The translations under genes were made by a program, and so were the position numbers. 23,055 bases of DNA from assembly GCA_036961345.1 (NCBI GenBank), contig JBALVT010000049.1, forward strand, positions 1-23,055, given 5' to 3'. The stretch comes from JBALVT01 sp036961345 (lineage in GTDB: Bacteria > Pseudomonadota > Gammaproteobacteria > Pseudomonadales > Halieaceae). Positions 1 to 7,472 of this stretch are shown in pieces; within the stretch, counting starts at the first letter, position 1, and every line of letters begins with the position of its first letter. The notes below the pieces were generated by a model. That model saw only the letters and a program-made list of their open reading frames with translations, did no database searches and was not told where the DNA came from.

Positions 1-466
1 GGCAAATGGCGGCTACAGGCTTTTCATACCCGTGCTCATTCTTGTTTTCAAAAAAATCGGCCACAAAAGCCTGCAAAATTACATCTTCCAAATAGGGCCT
101 AATACCCGAGGCATGGCCACCGGGTAAAATCATAGCGCTGAATTTTTCCGGGATCAAATCCTGATAGGATAGTGGGTTCTGGAAGCTCGTGCTCAGCAAC
201 ATCTCCTCATAGGCAGCCCGCCCACGGCTATTGGCCCTTAGCAGCAGGCCAATAAGACGTACCTTTTTCAGCACAGGAACCCAGCCCCACGGGTCGAGAC
301 CTTCTCCGGATAACATCATGGCGTCGCCGCGGGCAACCTCTCCAAGAGGGGTTGCGAATTCCACTTGATAGCCGGCGTCGTGCAAAACCTTCCAAGTGAC
401 CGCCGCTTCAGTCGGATCAAAGTCTCGGTCGGGCAATGGCATTATTACGGGCAGTGCAGTTAGCAT
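1..466 (-). CDS. DJ-1/PfpI family protein (class I glutamine amidotransferase-like), 3' end outside the window
   Basis: Reading leftward from the ATG at 464-466, the frame stays open for 155 codons to the window edge. The product begins MLTALPVIMPLPDRDFDPTE and contains LPGGHASG, followed at the edge by KPVAAIC. In the DJ-1/PfpI family that last motif is the nucleophile elbow (AICHG), so the catalytic Cys would be about residue 155, the last full codon seen. An AGGA ribosome-binding site lies 9 nt before the ATG. Members act as glyoxalases, chaperones, proteases or deglycases, and nothing visible chooses among these. The substrate is therefore unknown and the C-terminal part cannot be examined. 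The gene is divergent from the membrane protein gene at 649, with about 180 nt between them holding no obvious further gene. Confidence 0.85.
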   Translation of the reverse strand, partial: MLTALPVIMPLPDRDFDPTEAAVTWKVLHDAGYQVEFATPLGEVARGDAMMLSGEGLDPWGWVPVLKKVRLIGLLLRANSRGRAAYEEMLLSTSFQNPLSYQDLIPEKFSAMILPGGHASGIRPYLEDVILQAFVADFFENKNEHGYEKPVAAIC

Positions 467-648
467 ATTCTAATTTCCTGGAGCAAAATTCATAACGGAT
501 CACTGTAAAGGGTCAGCTAATCCCACGCAAATGACCGGGACAGCTGCTTGGCGATATATCAGGCTTCAACGGGATTAATCTGGATATCACAGCAGCCTGA
601 GCTTATGCTAACTGCTTATTAGCAACGCTCTTTTGCTCAAAGGGAAAC

Positions 649-1650
649 ATGGCGACCCGAAATCAAATCTGGATACTAAAACTTGTTCCCGGCGTCCGCT
701 TTGGCGGCTTCCTCTCGGCCTTGCTTATTTTTTCGCTGCTGTATCCCCTGTTCCTCCTGGTCGGGGGCGGGGATCAGGAAGGCATGGACAATGCACCGGC
801 TTTATTTTTTAGCCTGATCATTGCCTACCTCGTACCGGTATTTTACTTCATTACCGCACGCGCCGACGACGCCTTAACCGAATTGATGCCTCGCCTGAAC
901 AAGGACAGCGCGCAAGTGCAATCAGCTCGGGGACGGCTTCGCTCCGTTAGCCGAGGTGCTTTATCACTCCAGTTATTAGGCGGGGTAGTATTGGGGCTCG
1001 GGCATCTGAGCTATGTGCGCGGATCAGTGGCGCAAATGTTTCATGTCATGGTAAGCGATATTCCCTTGCTCACCAGCTCGCTCGGTACGCTACTGGTTTG
1101 GGTTGTGATGACTACGGTGATCGCTATGCTGGTGCAGCAGGCAATGTTATTCGCGCAACTGGGCTCTCAAGAAGTACGAATATCGCTGCTCAACACACAG
1201 CCACTTCTAGCCTTTGGCAGAGTAGCGACTTATTCCAGCCTGGCAGTCATCGGCGCTCTCGCCATGTTTCCACTGCTAAATCTGGACAGCCAATTCCGCA
1301 TGGCCGAGAGCCTGCCGGGCCTGATCGCCACAGTGGCGCCACTGGTGGCAATATTCATCATTCCGGTGTGGCCTATACACAGACGTTTATCGGCCTTGAA
1401 GCGCGAGACATTGACGGAGCTGACAAACCGAATTGAAGCGAGCCTGGACAATGGCGATGGCAGTGATCCCGCACCGGAAAAATTGGTCGAATTGGCTCCG
1501 CTGCTCGTTTATCGTCGAGAGATTGCCGGGCTATCCACCTGGCCATTTGATGTTGGGTCTATGACTCGCCTTTTCCTGTACTTTATTATCGTGCCACTCA
1601 CTTGGGCCGGGGCCGCCCTCATAGAAAGGCTGGTGGACCTGCTTGTCTAA
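649..1650 (+). CDS. Multi-pass inner-membrane protein of unknown function (333 aa)
   Basis: I do not recognise a family. The protein has about seven hydrophobic segments, near residues 18-38, 50-70, 103-123, 143-167, 192-210, 222-244 and 307-330. A hydrophilic loop of about 60 residues between the last two (roughly 245-305) is rich in charged residues and includes an EASLDNGDGSDP stretch. No catalytic motif or signature is visible. The ATG is preceded by AAGGG about 5 nt upstream. It stands alone: the upstream gene is divergent and the next gene is convergent, with only 25 nt between the stops. Codon use looks like that of its neighbours. Membrane localisation is well supported, but a function is not. 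Confidence 0.85.
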   Translation: MATRNQIWILKLVPGVRFGGFLSALLIFSLLYPLFLLVGGGDQEGMDNAPALFFSLIIAYLVPVFYFITARADDALTELMPRLNKDSAQVQSARGRLRSVSRGALSLQLLGGVVLGLGHLSYVRGSVAQMFHVMVSDIPLLTSSLGTLLVWVVMTTVIAMLVQQAMLFAQLGSQEVRISLLNTQPLLAFGRVATYSSLAVIGALAMFPLLNLDSQFRMAESLPGLIATVAPLVAIFIIPVWPIHRRLSALKRETLTELTNRIEASLDNGDGSDPAPEKLVELAPLLVYRREIAGLSTWPFDVGSMTRLFLYFIIVPLTWAGAALIERLVDLLV

Positions 1651-1675
1651 TCTTCAGCAGATAGCGGCATAGCAC

Positions 1676-2092
1676 TCACATAGTCGGGTTCTTTTCAAAC
1701 GTAGGTAAACTAGCGTCCACGGGCGACCATGGCTGCGCCGAGCAACTCCAATAATTTGAATCAATGGTAACCCAGCTGCTGTCGTCCAGCGTTCCCGCCT
1801 TCACAAATCGAATGGTGGGCATCTCTTCGACATAACTCATTGTCTGGCAACCGCATGTAGAGCAAAAGCCCCTTGTAACATGAGCACCATCTGTGCCGGT
1901 TACCGTATAGGTCTTGAGCTCGCCCTGCACCTCCAGCGCTTCCGTCGGCACCATCACTATCGTTGCCTTGCCGCTGCCGGTCATTTTTTGACAATCCTTG
2001 CAATGACAATGGTGAGCGGAAATTACCTGCTCGCGATCGAAATGATAGCTTGAAGCACCGCAAATGCATCCGCCCGAAACAATGTTGCTCAT
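1676..2092 (-). CDS. GFA/CENP-V family zinc-binding protein (138 aa)
   Basis: The start is taken at the ATG at 2090-2092 (MSNIVSGGCICGASSYHF), because the family fold begins just there. The open frame upstream to 2200 has no family similarity. Cysteines follow the GFA pattern: C9 and C11 (GGCICG), C29, C31 and C34 (HHCHCKDCQK), and C77, C80 and C82 (RGFCSTCGC). Together they form the structural and glutathione/zinc sites of the Mss4-like fold. The founding member was described as a glutathione-dependent formaldehyde-activating enzyme, but most short homologues have no proven activity. So 'GFA-domain protein' is safe and formaldehyde activation is not shown. At 138 residues the length is typical. 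It is convergent with the membrane protein gene and divergent from the amidohydrolase gene. Confidence 0.9.
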   Translation of the reverse strand: MSNIVSGGCICGASSYHFDREQVISAHHCHCKDCQKMTGSGKATIVMVPTEALEVQGELKTYTVTGTDGAHVTRGFCSTCGCQTMSYVEEMPTIRFVKAGTLDDSSWVTIDSNYWSCSAQPWSPVDASLPTFEKNPTM

Positions 2093-2327
2093 ACGCCTAT
2101 TCCCAAATTGACAAAATGAAAGTTGAATAGAGTCTACCGCAGATAAGACTCTTTTGATCACTCCCAGGGAATTTGGATGTATTTTCCAGGGGCAACTCAC
2201 GCCAGATCAGAGGCTCAAGAAATTCTGTGTAGAAATGGATTTGGGTTACAATGTCAGGAAATACGAAAAACCCTTACAGCCTTCCACTTTATTACACCCA
2301 ATCTACGGCTGAATTCGGAGAGAACGA

Positions 2328-4028
2328 ATGACTAAATGGATCCGTGTTATAACTGCCTGTGCATTGGCAAGCCTGATTGCCTGCAGCAACAGCGCCAAAA
2401 AAATAGACTCAGCAGAAGCTGCAGACCTCATTATAACTGGCGGCCCTATCGTTACCATGGATTCGGCACGGCCAAGTGTCGAGGCGGTAGCAATTAAAGA
2501 CGGCAAAATTCTCGCGGCTGGCTCTGTTGACGAAGTGGGCCGGTACAGTGCGACAACAACACAACAGCTGAACCTGGATGGCCACACACTGGTGCCAGGT
2601 TTCATAGACGGGCACAGCCATTTTTCCCAGGCCATTTCCGCTGCAAGCTGGGCAAATGTCTCTGGCGCCCCGGTTGGAACGATAAACTCAATCGCCGACA
2701 TTATCACCGAGATGCAAGCACTCAAACTGCGCAACAATCCAGCAGGCGGGGAGTGGCTGGTAGGCTATGGCTATGATGCCGACACACTTTCCGATGGTCG
2801 CAATCTCAATCGAGATGACCTGGACGCTGCCTTCCCAAATAATCCTGTTGTATTAATCCACGTCTCCTTTCACGGGGCGGTGCTAAATAGCAAAGCCTTT
2901 GCCGCCATCGGTTATGACGAATCCACAAAGACACCCGAAGGGGGAATTATTGTACGACGCGAGGAAAACAACGAACCCTCAGGGTTAATTATGGAAACGG
3001 CATGGTTTCCGGCAGCCGCCCATATTATGCAGCCGGACAAAAAACAGCGGCTTGTGAACCTGAAAAAAGCACAGGAGCATTATGCATCCAACGGCGTGAC
3101 AACGGCTCAGGATGGCGCGACAAGTACTGTCGATTTCGGCCTTTTTCAAGAAGCTGCTGCACGGGGTGATCTATTTATCGACTTGGTTGTACTGGGCTCC
3201 TTTGCCGAGGTCCCGGCATTTCTCGAGCAATCAAAGCAATACTCAAGCTACAACAACCGTTTAAAAATCGGCGGCATCAAACTTGTCACCGACGGCTCAC
3301 CCCAGGGTAAAACAGCCTTTTTTACTGAACCCTTTCTCACCGGTGGCCCGGGCGGCGAAACTGACTGGCGCGGTGAACCGCTCCTCCCGGCCGAGGAATT
3401 TGAGCAGGTTCTGGCTGGCGTTTATAAGGCCGGTGTTCAAGCTTTTGTGCACGCCAACGCCGATGCCGCGGTAGACATGGTCTTGAACGCGCACAAAAAA
3501 TTTGGCCACCTGGCGGGCGAAGACAGCAGAACAGTCGTAATACATTCTCAATTTATCAGACCAGATCAGCTGAACGCTTATTCAGAATACGACATGGTGC
3601 CTTCTTTTTTCAGCAACCACGCCTACTTTTGGGGTGATGTGCACGTGAAAAACCTGGGAGTAAAACGAGCGCACTTTCTAAGCCCCATGAAAACCGCATC
3701 CGACATGGGCATTCATTTTACCAACCACAGTGATTATATGGTGACCCCGCTCAACCCCCTATTCACGATGTGGTCCGCCGTGAATCGAGTCTCCCGCTCC
3801 GGTCAAATCATCGGCGCGGATCAGCGAATAACTGCAGAACAAGCATTGAAGAGTATTACCCTGGATGGCGCCTGGCAGTATTTTGAAGAAAAAAGCAAAG
3901 GATCGATTACCGCCAACAAACTGGCCGACCTTGTAATTCTTGATGCCAATCCACTCACTGTTGACCCCATGGAGATCAAAAATATAAAGGTGCTGGCCAC
4001 CTACAAGGAAGGCAGAAAAATTTATTAG
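2328..4028 (+). CDS. YtcJ-like amidohydrolase (Amidohydro_3), predicted lipoprotein
   Basis: The 566-residue product opens with a short lipoprotein signal: charged MTKWIR, a hydrophobic stretch, then lipobox LIAC with Cys19. It is therefore predicted to be membrane-anchored outside the cytoplasm. The amidohydrolase core follows. The first metal motif, PGFIDGHSH, has H96 and H98. Later come GGIKLVTDGSPQGKTAFF, a conserved histidine in FVHANADAAVDM, VVIHSQFIRPDQ and the TNHSDYMVTPLNP segment carrying the late aspartate. The C-terminal SITANKLADLVILDANPL is the usual beta-sandwich closing strand of the superfamily. This order matches the YtcJ/exoenzyme-regulatory branch, whose members hydrolyse N-acyl or cyclic amides. 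The substrate cannot be read from sequence. GGAGAG lies just before the ATG. The nearest downstream gene is a convergent transporter. Confidence 0.92.
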   Translation: MTKWIRVITACALASLIACSNSAKKIDSAEAADLIITGGPIVTMDSARPSVEAVAIKDGKILAAGSVDEVGRYSATTTQQLNLDGHTLVPGFIDGHSHFSQAISAASWANVSGAPVGTINSIADIITEMQALKLRNNPAGGEWLVGYGYDADTLSDGRNLNRDDLDAAFPNNPVVLIHVSFHGAVLNSKAFAAIGYDESTKTPEGGIIVRREENNEPSGLIMETAWFPAAAHIMQPDKKQRLVNLKKAQEHYASNGVTTAQDGATSTVDFGLFQEAAARGDLFIDLVVLGSFAEVPAFLEQSKQYSSYNNRLKIGGIKLVTDGSPQGKTAFFTEPFLTGGPGGETDWRGEPLLPAEEFEQVLAGVYKAGVQAFVHANADAAVDMVLNAHKKFGHLAGEDSRTVVIHSQFIRPDQLNAYSEYDMVPSFFSNHAYFWGDVHVKNLGVKRAHFLSPMKTASDMGIHFTNHSDYMVTPLNPLFTMWSAVNRVSRSGQIIGADQRITAEQALKSITLDGAWQYFEEKSKGSITANKLADLVILDANPLTVDPMEIKNIKVLATYKEGRKIY

Positions 4029-4044
4029 ACGCCAGCAACCGGCG

Positions 4045-4070
4045 AAAGAAAAACATCTTTTTTGATGTTA
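4045..4070 (-). terminator. Weak possible intrinsic terminator for the GPH symporter gene
   Basis: On the minus strand, AACATC and GATGTT (4052-4069) can pair around a six-A loop and are followed by TTTTTC. The stem is only 6 bp and AT-rich, so termination would be weak. It lies 35 nt past the symporter stop, which is the right place and orientation. Confidence 0.35.
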
Positions 4071-4104
4071 ATCACGGGCCAGGGCACGCTCTATCTGAGA
4101 TGAG

Positions 4105-5517
4105 TCAGCCTGACACTGCGTCCAACTGACCCCGGATTTCCTCCAGCCGTCCCCGCGACAACCGGTAACGGCTATAAATAAGCGCCACGACAAAAGTGAC
4201 ACACATCAGCCCAGGTCCATAGACCCAGGCCAACCGGGTCATCATGGTTTCAGTCACTTGTGAGGCATCCGTAACGCCATCAAACCCGGCGAAATCTATC
4301 GCAATACCCGCGAAAAAAGCCCCAAGCCCAAATGTCATTTTTTGGGCCAGCATCATGCCAGAATTGATAATACCCTCTTGGCGCATGCCCGACTGCAGCG
4401 CCATTTCATCGGCGATATCCGGAACCATACCGCCGGAAATATTCAGGTGTGCAATGTAGAAAGATTGGTGCAATATGATAAAGGAGCAAACAACCACCAA
4501 TAGACCGGTTGTGCCGGATGGAGGTGTCAGACCGTACAGATGAGACATTACCGGAATGGGCCCAATAACGGCCATGCAACAAATTAGCCACACCACTCCG
4601 CGCTCTTTACCGACGAGGTGCACAAAGTACTTTGCCAGCCACGCAGCGGGAAACAGGCACAAAAAGATGCACAACATAAAAATTCCGGTTTGTTCGGCGC
4701 TGAAACCGTAATAAAACTGGTTAACGTGCAGCAGCATGGTATTGCTCACACCAACCGCTGTTACCAACACCAGATTGGCGCCCAAAAATATGCGCGCTGA
4801 GTGATATTTCAGCATGGCTACCACATCGCCAAAAGCGTAGTACCAGGGCCGAGCCTGCTGTGCTGCGCTGGTCACTACCAGGTCCTTAATGCGATCGCGT
4901 GTTCCCCAAAATGCTGCAATCATACCCACTGTAGCAATCCCTGCCGCCACAAACCCCACATTGCGGTAACCCATGGCCACCATACCTGCCGCCGTGGCTG
5001 TTGGGATCAACACGAACCAGGCGATAACCTGAATGGTGAGTCCGCCGGTATATCCCATTAGATTTCGAAAAGTGGCAATACTGCTACGCTCTTCGTAATC
5101 CTCGGACAGCTCTGCCCCCAGCGCAAGATGCGGCACGGTAAACAGAGTGAGAAATGTACGAATAATAATCGCGTTGCCCAGGTACCAGGCAAACAGTAAC
5201 TGCTGAGAAAGGCCTTCCGGAGGATTGAAAATGGCGATTAAAAACAGCGGAAAAGGCACGATGGCCGCCGCCATAAACGGATGTCTTCGCCCCCACTTTC
5301 CGCCCTTCCAGTTGTCTGAAACCTGGCCAATAATGGGGTCTGATATTGCATCGGCAACGAGCGCCAGGAGTGCTGCTAGCCCAGCAAGGCTGGCCGACAG
5401 CCCCAGAAACTGCGTGTAATAGAAAAACAGAAAATAGTGAAAAGACGTGTCTTTAGCGCCCCATGCAAATTGCCCAAGGCTATAGTTAAATTTGGTACGA
5501 AAGGGGAGTTGAGTCAT
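4105..5517 (-). CDS. GPH-family (MFS_2, MelB-like) cation symporter
   Basis: A polytopic membrane protein of 470 residues, within the usual range for glycoside-pentoside-hexuronide:cation symporters. The N-terminus LPFRTKFNYSLGQFAWG and the cytoplasmic loop DAISDPIIGQVSD followed by KWGRRHPFM are the hallmark of this family. The Asp in the first of these helices contributes to cation binding in MelB. About twelve hydrophobic helices can be traced, ending in a charged tail (SRYRLSRGRLEEIRGQL). Substrates of characterised members are sugars or glucuronides, but many marine homologues carry unknown compounds. The start is uncertain: MTQLPFRTKF (5517) fits the family N-terminus, whereas an in-frame ATG at 5550 would add 11 residues. 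Neither has a strong ribosome-binding site. The gene is convergent with the amidohydrolase gene, so they are not in one operon. Confidence 0.9.
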   Translation of the reverse strand: MTQLPFRTKFNYSLGQFAWGAKDTSFHYFLFFYYTQFLGLSASLAGLAALLALVADAISDPIIGQVSDNWKGGKWGRRHPFMAAAIVPFPLFLIAIFNPPEGLSQQLLFAWYLGNAIIIRTFLTLFTVPHLALGAELSEDYEERSSIATFRNLMGYTGGLTIQVIAWFVLIPTATAAGMVAMGYRNVGFVAAGIATVGMIAAFWGTRDRIKDLVVTSAAQQARPWYYAFGDVVAMLKYHSARIFLGANLVLVTAVGVSNTMLLHVNQFYYGFSAEQTGIFMLCIFLCLFPAAWLAKYFVHLVGKERGVVWLICCMAVIGPIPVMSHLYGLTPPSGTTGLLVVVCSFIILHQSFYIAHLNISGGMVPDIADEMALQSGMRQEGIINSGMMLAQKMTFGLGAFFAGIAIDFAGFDGVTDASQVTETMMTRLAWVYGPGLMCVTFVVALIYSRYRLSRGRLEEIRGQLDAVSG

Positions 5518-5791
5518 TGCATATGGCGCTGTGGATTCTCGAGAGTGCATACGTTAACACAGGATCCGAAAGATAACGGCTGCTCACCCATCTCTTATCG
5601 AAACGGCTTTACGCTCTGGTTTTTTGGAACAAACCCGCGAAATGTACGGCACCAATCCACTAATTGGCCAATTTGTTCAAAAATGCAAGTGTTTTTGAAC
5701 TAATTTCTACAAAATCAGGGTTTGGGTCGCTAAAAAATGGTAAGATACGGCCGCCAATTTTAGCGCACCAACACAAAACTATGGAATACAC

Positions 5792-6178
5792 ATGGCTATT
5801 ATCCGCTGGCTGTTAGGCTCGCTTATACTTTTTATGAACTGGGTATTCACCCCCAGAGCGATCCGACGGCCAGCAAACGCACAAGCGGCAATTGATGAGC
5901 TGACCAGTAGCCTGACTCTTTACCAATACAAAGCCTGCCCTTTTTGTGTAAAAGTGCGCCGCGCCATGAAACGTCAGTCGCTGAATATCGAGACTCGAGA
6001 TGCAAAGAGATCGGACAGCGCCAAAGACGAACTGCTAGCGGGTGGCGGTTTACTCAAAGTTCCATGCCTGAAAATTGAGGATGGCGACAACGTAAACTGG
6101 ATTTATGAATCCAAGGATATTATCGAGTATCTGGAGCGCAAATTCACTACCGCCGGCCAAGCTGCGGTGGCTGCGTAG
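5792..6178 (+). CDS. Membrane-anchored glutaredoxin / GST N-terminal-like thiol protein (128 aa)
   Basis: The N-terminus (about residues 4-20, IIRWLLGSLILFMNWVF) is a single hydrophobic anchor. A thioredoxin-fold domain follows: LTLYQYKACPFCVKVRR holds the redox motif C49-P-F-C52, and LKVPCLKI holds the cis-proline of the glutathione-binding loop (P91). The end, WIYESKDIIEYLERKF, matches the last helix of the GST N-terminal domain. This is a stand-alone glutaredoxin-like module facing one side of the membrane, expected to reduce disulfides or mixed glutathione disulfides. The client is unknown. A GGAA run precedes the ATG by a few bases. It is the first gene of a same-strand series, followed after 48 nt by a small exported protein gene. 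Confidence 0.88.
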   Translation: MAIIRWLLGSLILFMNWVFTPRAIRRPANAQAAIDELTSSLTLYQYKACPFCVKVRRAMKRQSLNIETRDAKRSDSAKDELLAGGGLLKVPCLKIEDGDNVNWIYESKDIIEYLERKFTTAGQAAVAA

Positions 6179-6226
6179 TATGTATTTGCCCCATAAACAT
6201 CAACTAAAGCCAGCCGCACAGGAACT

Positions 6227-6415
6227 ATGAAGCCAGTCTCGCCGCGCCACATTGTTATTTTACTCGTTACAATACTGCCATCTATCGCCTGTGCGGAACC
6301 GGCGAACCCAGGGGGCTTGTCCGGCAAAAAAGCACAACGGATCTCTCAAATAGAACCGTCCGAATGGGGCTTGGCAAGTCCTTCGAAATTAGTCAAATTA
6401 TTGAATCAAAACTAG
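6227..6415 (+). CDS. Small exported protein of unknown function (62 aa)
   Basis: This is a short frame with good gene signals. AGGA lies 4 nt before the ATG, and the product starts with a classical Sec signal peptide: a basic start (MKPVSPRH), a hydrophobic core (IVILLVTILPSIA), then a likely cut after CA. That leaves about 39 mature residues beginning EPANPGGLSGKKAQR, without cysteine. The stop is 11 nt from the start of the coiled-coil gene, so the two are probably co-transcribed. I know no family for it. The signal peptide and spacing argue for a real gene, while the short length leaves doubt. Confidence 0.6.
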   Translation: MKPVSPRHIVILLVTILPSIACAEPANPGGLSGKKAQRISQIEPSEWGLASPSKLVKLLNQN

Positions 6416-6426
6416 AGGAAAACTTA

Positions 6427-6963
6427 ATGCTTACAGCAAAAAATCTGGAAAGAATGATGGAGCTCGAAGAGCGCCTGAGGGTGGAATATCAAACTCAACT
6501 GGATGAAAAATCTGCAGAAGTTGATAAACTTACCAAAGACAAAGAAGACCAGAAGGCCGTTATTGCCAAACAATTGGAACAGATTACCACGCTGTCCACA
6601 CAAGCGACTGCCAACAAACATATTGAGCAGCTGAACCGTGAATTAAATCAACGCAGCGAGAATCTCTCTGAGAAAATCGCCACCCAGAAAAAGCAGATTA
6701 AAACTCTGCAAAAAGACCTGGCCGAAGAGCGCGCGGAACTAAAAACCCTGAAACAATTTGATCCGGCCAAAATGAAAAAGAACCTGGACGCCAGCAAGAA
6801 AAAACTCGCCGAAAAAACAACCGCGACTGATTTACTGCAGAAATCCCTGAACAAAACCAAAAACGAAAAAGCAGAACTCCAACAGCAGGTTACAGAGCTG
6901 GAGACAAAACTGGAACAATTCGAAAGCACCGATGAAAAAGAGGAAGAAGAAGCCGCAGCATGA
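6427..6963 (+). CDS. Long coiled-coil protein of unknown function (178 aa)
   Basis: The start is set at the ATG at 6427, which has GAGGA upstream. An in-frame ATG at 6364 lies inside the preceding small gene and lacks one. Almost the whole product is charged heptad-like helix, rich in Lys, Glu, Gln and Leu (for example TQKKQIKTLQKDLAEERAEL), with few aromatic residues. It ends in an acidic tail (ESTDEKEEEEAAA). No signal peptide, membrane helix or enzyme motif is visible, so it should be a cytoplasmic rod or oligomeriser. Its last codon and stop overlap the next start as ATGA, so translation of the NTF2-like gene is probably coupled to it. Similarity to other coiled coils would be low-complexity similarity and should not be used to name it. 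Confidence 0.85.
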   Translation: MLTAKNLERMMELEERLRVEYQTQLDEKSAEVDKLTKDKEDQKAVIAKQLEQITTLSTQATANKHIEQLNRELNQRSENLSEKIATQKKQIKTLQKDLAEERAELKTLKQFDPAKMKKNLDASKKKLAEKTTATDLLQKSLNKTKNEKAELQQQVTELETKLEQFESTDEKEEEEAAA

Positions 6964-7379
6964 GCAATATCGAGGGCAATAAGACGCTCGCGAGGGAACT
7001 CGTGGCGGCAATGAATCGAGCAGACACCCAGTGGTTCCTCGACCACTATGCCGATGATGTTCTGGTATGGACCATGGGAAACACTCTGATCTCAGGGCAG
7101 TACAACAAAGACCAGGTTGCCGGCTTTGCGGACGGAATTTTTGATGTTTTTCCTACGGGCATCAAATTCACCATCCACAGTATGATAGCCGAGGGCGACT
7201 CTGTGGCCATGGAGACCGAATCGGTGGGCGATCACGTTTCGGGAAAGCGCTATAATAACTTCTATCACATGCTGGTGAAGTTCCGCGATGGCAAAATAAC
7301 CCTACTGAAGGAATACCTGGACACTGAACTGGTCACGGATGTGCTGGCAGGTGGACAGCGGCGGGAGATTTCGGACTAA
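6960..7379 (+). CDS. NTF2-like / SnoaL-like protein (139 aa)
   Basis: Length and pattern fit the cone-shaped alpha+beta NTF2/SnoaL superfamily. An N-terminal helix pair (NKTLARELVAAMNRADTQWFLDHYADDVLVWTMG) is followed by the KDQVAGFADGIFDVFPTGIKF segment, then strands including GDSVAMETESVGDHVSGKRYNNFYHMLVKFRDGKI and the closing LLKEYLDTELV. Members include ketosteroid isomerase, polyketide cyclases and dehydratases, and also non-enzymatic ligand-binding domains. The catalytic acid pattern cannot be assigned with confidence. Its start overlaps the stop of the coiled-coil gene by 4 nt (ATGA), so the two proteins may be made in step and act together. The sulfatase gene follows after about 90 nt on the same strand. 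Confidence 0.87.
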   Translation: MSNIEGNKTLARELVAAMNRADTQWFLDHYADDVLVWTMGNTLISGQYNKDQVAGFADGIFDVFPTGIKFTIHSMIAEGDSVAMETESVGDHVSGKRYNNFYHMLVKFRDGKITLLKEYLDTELVTDVLAGGQRREISD

Positions 7380-7472
7380 AACCCCGATATTGGCGCAGGC
7401 GGAACCCTCGCGACGAATCAGCCATAAGGTGCTATGTTTAGAAGCAATTCTAATAAATGAGGCGCCCCGGTG

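Noticed and set aside
5437..5703. Open frame of 88 codons on the plus strand
   Set aside because: It overlaps the symporter start on the other strand, has no ribosome-binding site and no family pattern.
5741..5746. TAAGAT as a -10 element upstream of the glutaredoxin-like gene
   Set aside because: No acceptable -35 sequence is seen at 16-18 nt, so a promoter is not supported.
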